64,000 bases of DNA from Bacteroidota bacterium (lineage in GTDB: Bacteria > Bacteroidota > Bacteroidia > Cytophagales > Cyclobacteriaceae): positions 186,001-250,000 of the forward strand of contig JAFDYU010000014.1 in assembly GCA_018267285.1 (NCBI GenBank). The letters run 5' to 3'. A program made the translations under genes and the position numbers. How positions within the stretch are numbered: position 1 is the stretch's first letter; the number at the start of each line of letters is the position of its first letter. Below the pieces are notes generated by a model. It had not been told where the DNA came from. It saw nothing but the letters and a program-made list of their open reading frames with translations, and ran no database searches. Positions 62,383-64,000 of this stretch are shown here, in pieces.

Positions 62383-62583
62383 TCAGTCGTTCAGATATTT
62401 TACAACTTCCTGTTGATTTAATCCCATGAACTCACAGAACTCAGCAAGTGAAACGAGCTGGTGTTTTTGTTTACCGTGTTTTGCTTTGATCTTGTTCAGG
62501 ATCTTGCGGCCGTAGCGTTCACTCTTGCCAGTGATGCGCTGAACATCCTTCACGTAAATTACTATGCGGGTAAGTTTGACCAT
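62383..62583 (-). CDS. 66-aa putative DNA-binding helical protein
   Basis: From ATG 62583 (longer in-frame start at 62691 is unlikely): VKLTRIVIYVKDVQRITGKS, then RYGRKILNKIKAKHGK and QLVSLAEFCEFMGLNQQEV. The VKDVQRITGKSERYGRKIL part looks like an excisionase-like winged-helix turn (substrate-binding K/R). No start domain or other motif. Its position at the edge of the phage-like cassette suggests a mobile-DNA regulator. Confidence 0.55.
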   Translation of the reverse strand: MVKLTRIVIYVKDVQRITGKSERYGRKILNKIKAKHGKQKHQLVSLAEFCEFMGLNQQEVVKYLND

Positions 62584-62775
62584 GCTGTATCTATACTTTA
62601 CATATTGCTTCGGGTGAATGTACCACCGGAAAAAAGTAGAACAAACAGCCACATTAGTTCTGAAACGGAATCTCCTCTTTTGATGCGTCAATCATTCCAT
62701 TCTCCTTTGTGCCCTGGTTGCAACAAGGCTTAACCAAGCTGTGCCAAACAGGTTGGACAACTAATTTTTTAAACT

Positions 62776-63537
62776 ATGGCAAGACAAAAAGGTATTATCA
62801 AATTACAAGGACAGATGGGAGGCGTTTCCTTCTATAAGTCGCAGCAAGACGGGTTTCTTGCACGCGAGAAAGGAGGTGTAGATGCAGCACGCATTCAGAA
62901 CGACCCGAACTTTCAGAGGACGCGCGAGAATGGCGCTGAGTTTGGGCGAGCCGGTGCAGCCGGAAAATTACTGCGCACCTCTCTGCGGGGATTACTGCTC
63001 AACATTGCGGATAGCCGAATGACAAGCAGGCTCACTGCAGAGATGGTGAAGGTTATCCAGGCGGACGCGACCAATGCTCGTGGACAGAGGAACGTGATCG
63101 ATGGGGAAGCGGAGTTGCTGGAGGGGTTTGAGTTCAACGACAACGCAAAGTTCTTCAGTACATTTTTCGCTCCGTTCACCCCAACGATTGACCGTGCAAC
63201 TGGAACTCTCAAGGTAGATGTGCCTGCGTACATTCCGGGAAACATGATCGGAGCACCGCAAGGTGCAACGCACTTCAAGCTGACCGCTGCGGGCGCGGAG
63301 GTGGATTTCGAAGGTGGGGTTTACGTGATGAACATGGCCTCCACTGCTGAGATCGTGCTCGGCCAGCAGAACGAGGCAGCGGTGTCGTTGAGCAATGCGG
63401 TGACCCCTGCGAGTGTGCACCCGCTGTTCATTGCCTTTGGCATTGAGTTTTTCCAGCAAGTGAATGGCGCGTTCTATCCGTTGAAGAACGGGCTCTACAA
63501 TGCCTTGGCACTTGTAAAGATTGACGGAGGTGCCTGA
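62776..63537 (+). CDS. Hypothetical phage-like protein
   Basis: 253 aa, starting ARQKGIIKLQGQMGGVSFYK and then FLAREKGGVDAARIQNDPNF; Ala-rich with beta-sandwich-like C-terminus. I recall similar proteins repeated in Bacteroidota genomes beside DUF5675 genes, with no known function; no signal peptide is seen. Codons and base composition are visibly more G+C-rich than the preceding operon. It overlaps the next gene by one base. Confidence 0.7.
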   Translation: MARQKGIIKLQGQMGGVSFYKSQQDGFLAREKGGVDAARIQNDPNFQRTRENGAEFGRAGAAGKLLRTSLRGLLLNIADSRMTSRLTAEMVKVIQADATNARGQRNVIDGEAELLEGFEFNDNAKFFSTFFAPFTPTIDRATGTLKVDVPAYIPGNMIGAPQGATHFKLTAAGAEVDFEGGVYVMNMASTAEIVLGQQNEAAVSLSNAVTPASVHPLFIAFGIEFFQQVNGAFYPLKNGLYNALALVKIDGGA

Positions 63538-63938
63538 TGGAGCTGGAACTGATCAGGACCTACTACCCTGACGGGACCAATGGCGAGCTCAAAGATGGTG
63601 CGCAGCAAATCTGCTGCACCATCGAGCTGCCGTGGCTCATGAATGTGCACAACATCTCATGTATTCCGGAAGCAAAGTATGAGCTAGCGAAACGGTATCA
63701 CGAGCACTACGGCTGGCATCTTCATGTGCTGAATGTTCCCGCGAGAGAATGGATACTGATCCATCCTGCCACCGATGCAGAGACTCAGCTGAAAGGATGT
63801 ATCGCCCCTGTCTCCGTATTGGTTGGGCATGGAAAGGGGACAGCCACCCGGATAGCAAATGAAAAACTCCGGTCGCTCGTGTACGGTGCGATGAAGAACG
63901 AAAAAGTATTTCTAACTATTAAATCAAAAACGTTATGA
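63537..63938 (+). CDS. DUF5675 family protein
   Basis: 133 aa. ELELIRTYYPDGTNGELKDG, CCTIELPWLMNVHNISCIPE, WILIHPATDAETQLKGCIAP match DUF5675, a family proposed to be peptidoglycan- or phage-lysis-associated but uncharacterised. It overlaps both neighbours by short start/stop overlaps, so the three genes form one unit. Confidence 0.78.
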   Translation: MELELIRTYYPDGTNGELKDGAQQICCTIELPWLMNVHNISCIPEAKYELAKRYHEHYGWHLHVLNVPAREWILIHPATDAETQLKGCIAPVSVLVGHGKGTATRIANEKLRSLVYGAMKNEKVFLTIKSKTL

Positions 63939-64000
63939 ACTTGATGGAACGGGCAAAATCGCCCACACCCAAATTTTTTAGAGTGCTGAGGACCATTGGC
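63935..64000 (+). CDS. Start of a small (holin-like?) protein, partial
   Basis: ATG at 63935 overlaps the DUF5675 stop (ATGA). Only 22 codons are in the window: MNLMERAKSPTPKFFRVLRT, then IG. The KSPTPKFFRVLRTIG start resembles small membrane proteins that accompany DUF5675 in Bacteroidota, often holin-like. Product type is inferred. Confidence 0.5.
   Translation, partial: MNLMERAKSPTPKFFRVLRTIG

Overview
The window is chromosomal DNA of a Bacteroidota bacterium, most likely of the order Cytophagales. Signs are a long protein with a gliding-motility/type IX secretion C-terminal domain, a GLPGLI protein beside a CarboxypepD_reg/outer-membrane beta-barrel protein, LytS/LytTR and OmpR-type two-component pairs, tRNA genes mostly without encoded CCA, and weak or absent Shine-Dalgarno sequences. 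No species is assigned.

Layout. 1-12.3 kb is housekeeping DNA: the end of a sugar MFS transporter, an SMP-30 protein, pheT, a coiled-coil ORF, zapA, rny, small secreted and membrane proteins, arfB, coaX and the 3' part of comM. 12,344-29,401 is a complete Tn7-like transposon inserted in comM. Its ends start 5'-TGT, the target duplication is ACCGC (12,339-12,343 and 29,402-29,406), and removing the element plus one ACCGC copy restores the comM frame (VALVGGGGNPQPGEIS). 29.4-41.2 kb holds the 5' part of comM, bioF-bioD-bioA, an OmpR/histidine-kinase pair divergent from a GLPGLI/outer-membrane-barrel pair, a methyltransferase, OsmC and a DODA-type dioxygenase. 41.2-47.0 kb is a tripartite RND efflux operon. 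47-54 kb has four tRNAs, a gliding-motility-type secreted protein, an RlmD-like rRNA methyltransferase, an Rrf2 regulator and a 1-Cys peroxiredoxin. 54.2-62.1 kb is an eight-gene ABC export operon with its own LytS/LytTR pair. From about 62.1 kb a different, phage-flavoured cassette begins and runs off the window.

The transposon is the main interest. tnsA-tnsB-tnsC-tniQ lie at one end. At the other end a two-part reading frame, interrupted by one in-frame stop, resembles TnsE in layout. The cargo carries two different ubiquitin-like conjugation operons. The first (18,978-21,398) is Ubl, Prok-E2_E-type E2, JAB-E1 fusion and DUF6527, like the operons called Bub; its E1 and E2 lack cysteine where the catalytic thiol would be. 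The second (23,919-26,705) is Ubl, E2, JAB and E1 in the order of the Bil (BilABCD) antiphage system. Between them a reverse-strand trio encodes a small protein, a zinc metallopeptidase-like protein and a dCTP-deaminase-like protein. An ECF-like sigma factor is divergent from the Bub-like operon.

Two RNA-level features are unexpected. Just downstream of the sigma/114-aa pair, on the minus strand (about 17,690-17,795), is a circularly permuted tRNA-like element: T arm and acceptor 3' strand first, then acceptor 5' strand and D arm, with tertiary-contact positions conserved or covarying, followed by an intrinsic terminator. Inside the Bil-like E2 gene (24,493-24,527) is a textbook intrinsic-terminator sequence that could limit E2/JAB/E1 expression relative to the Ubl.
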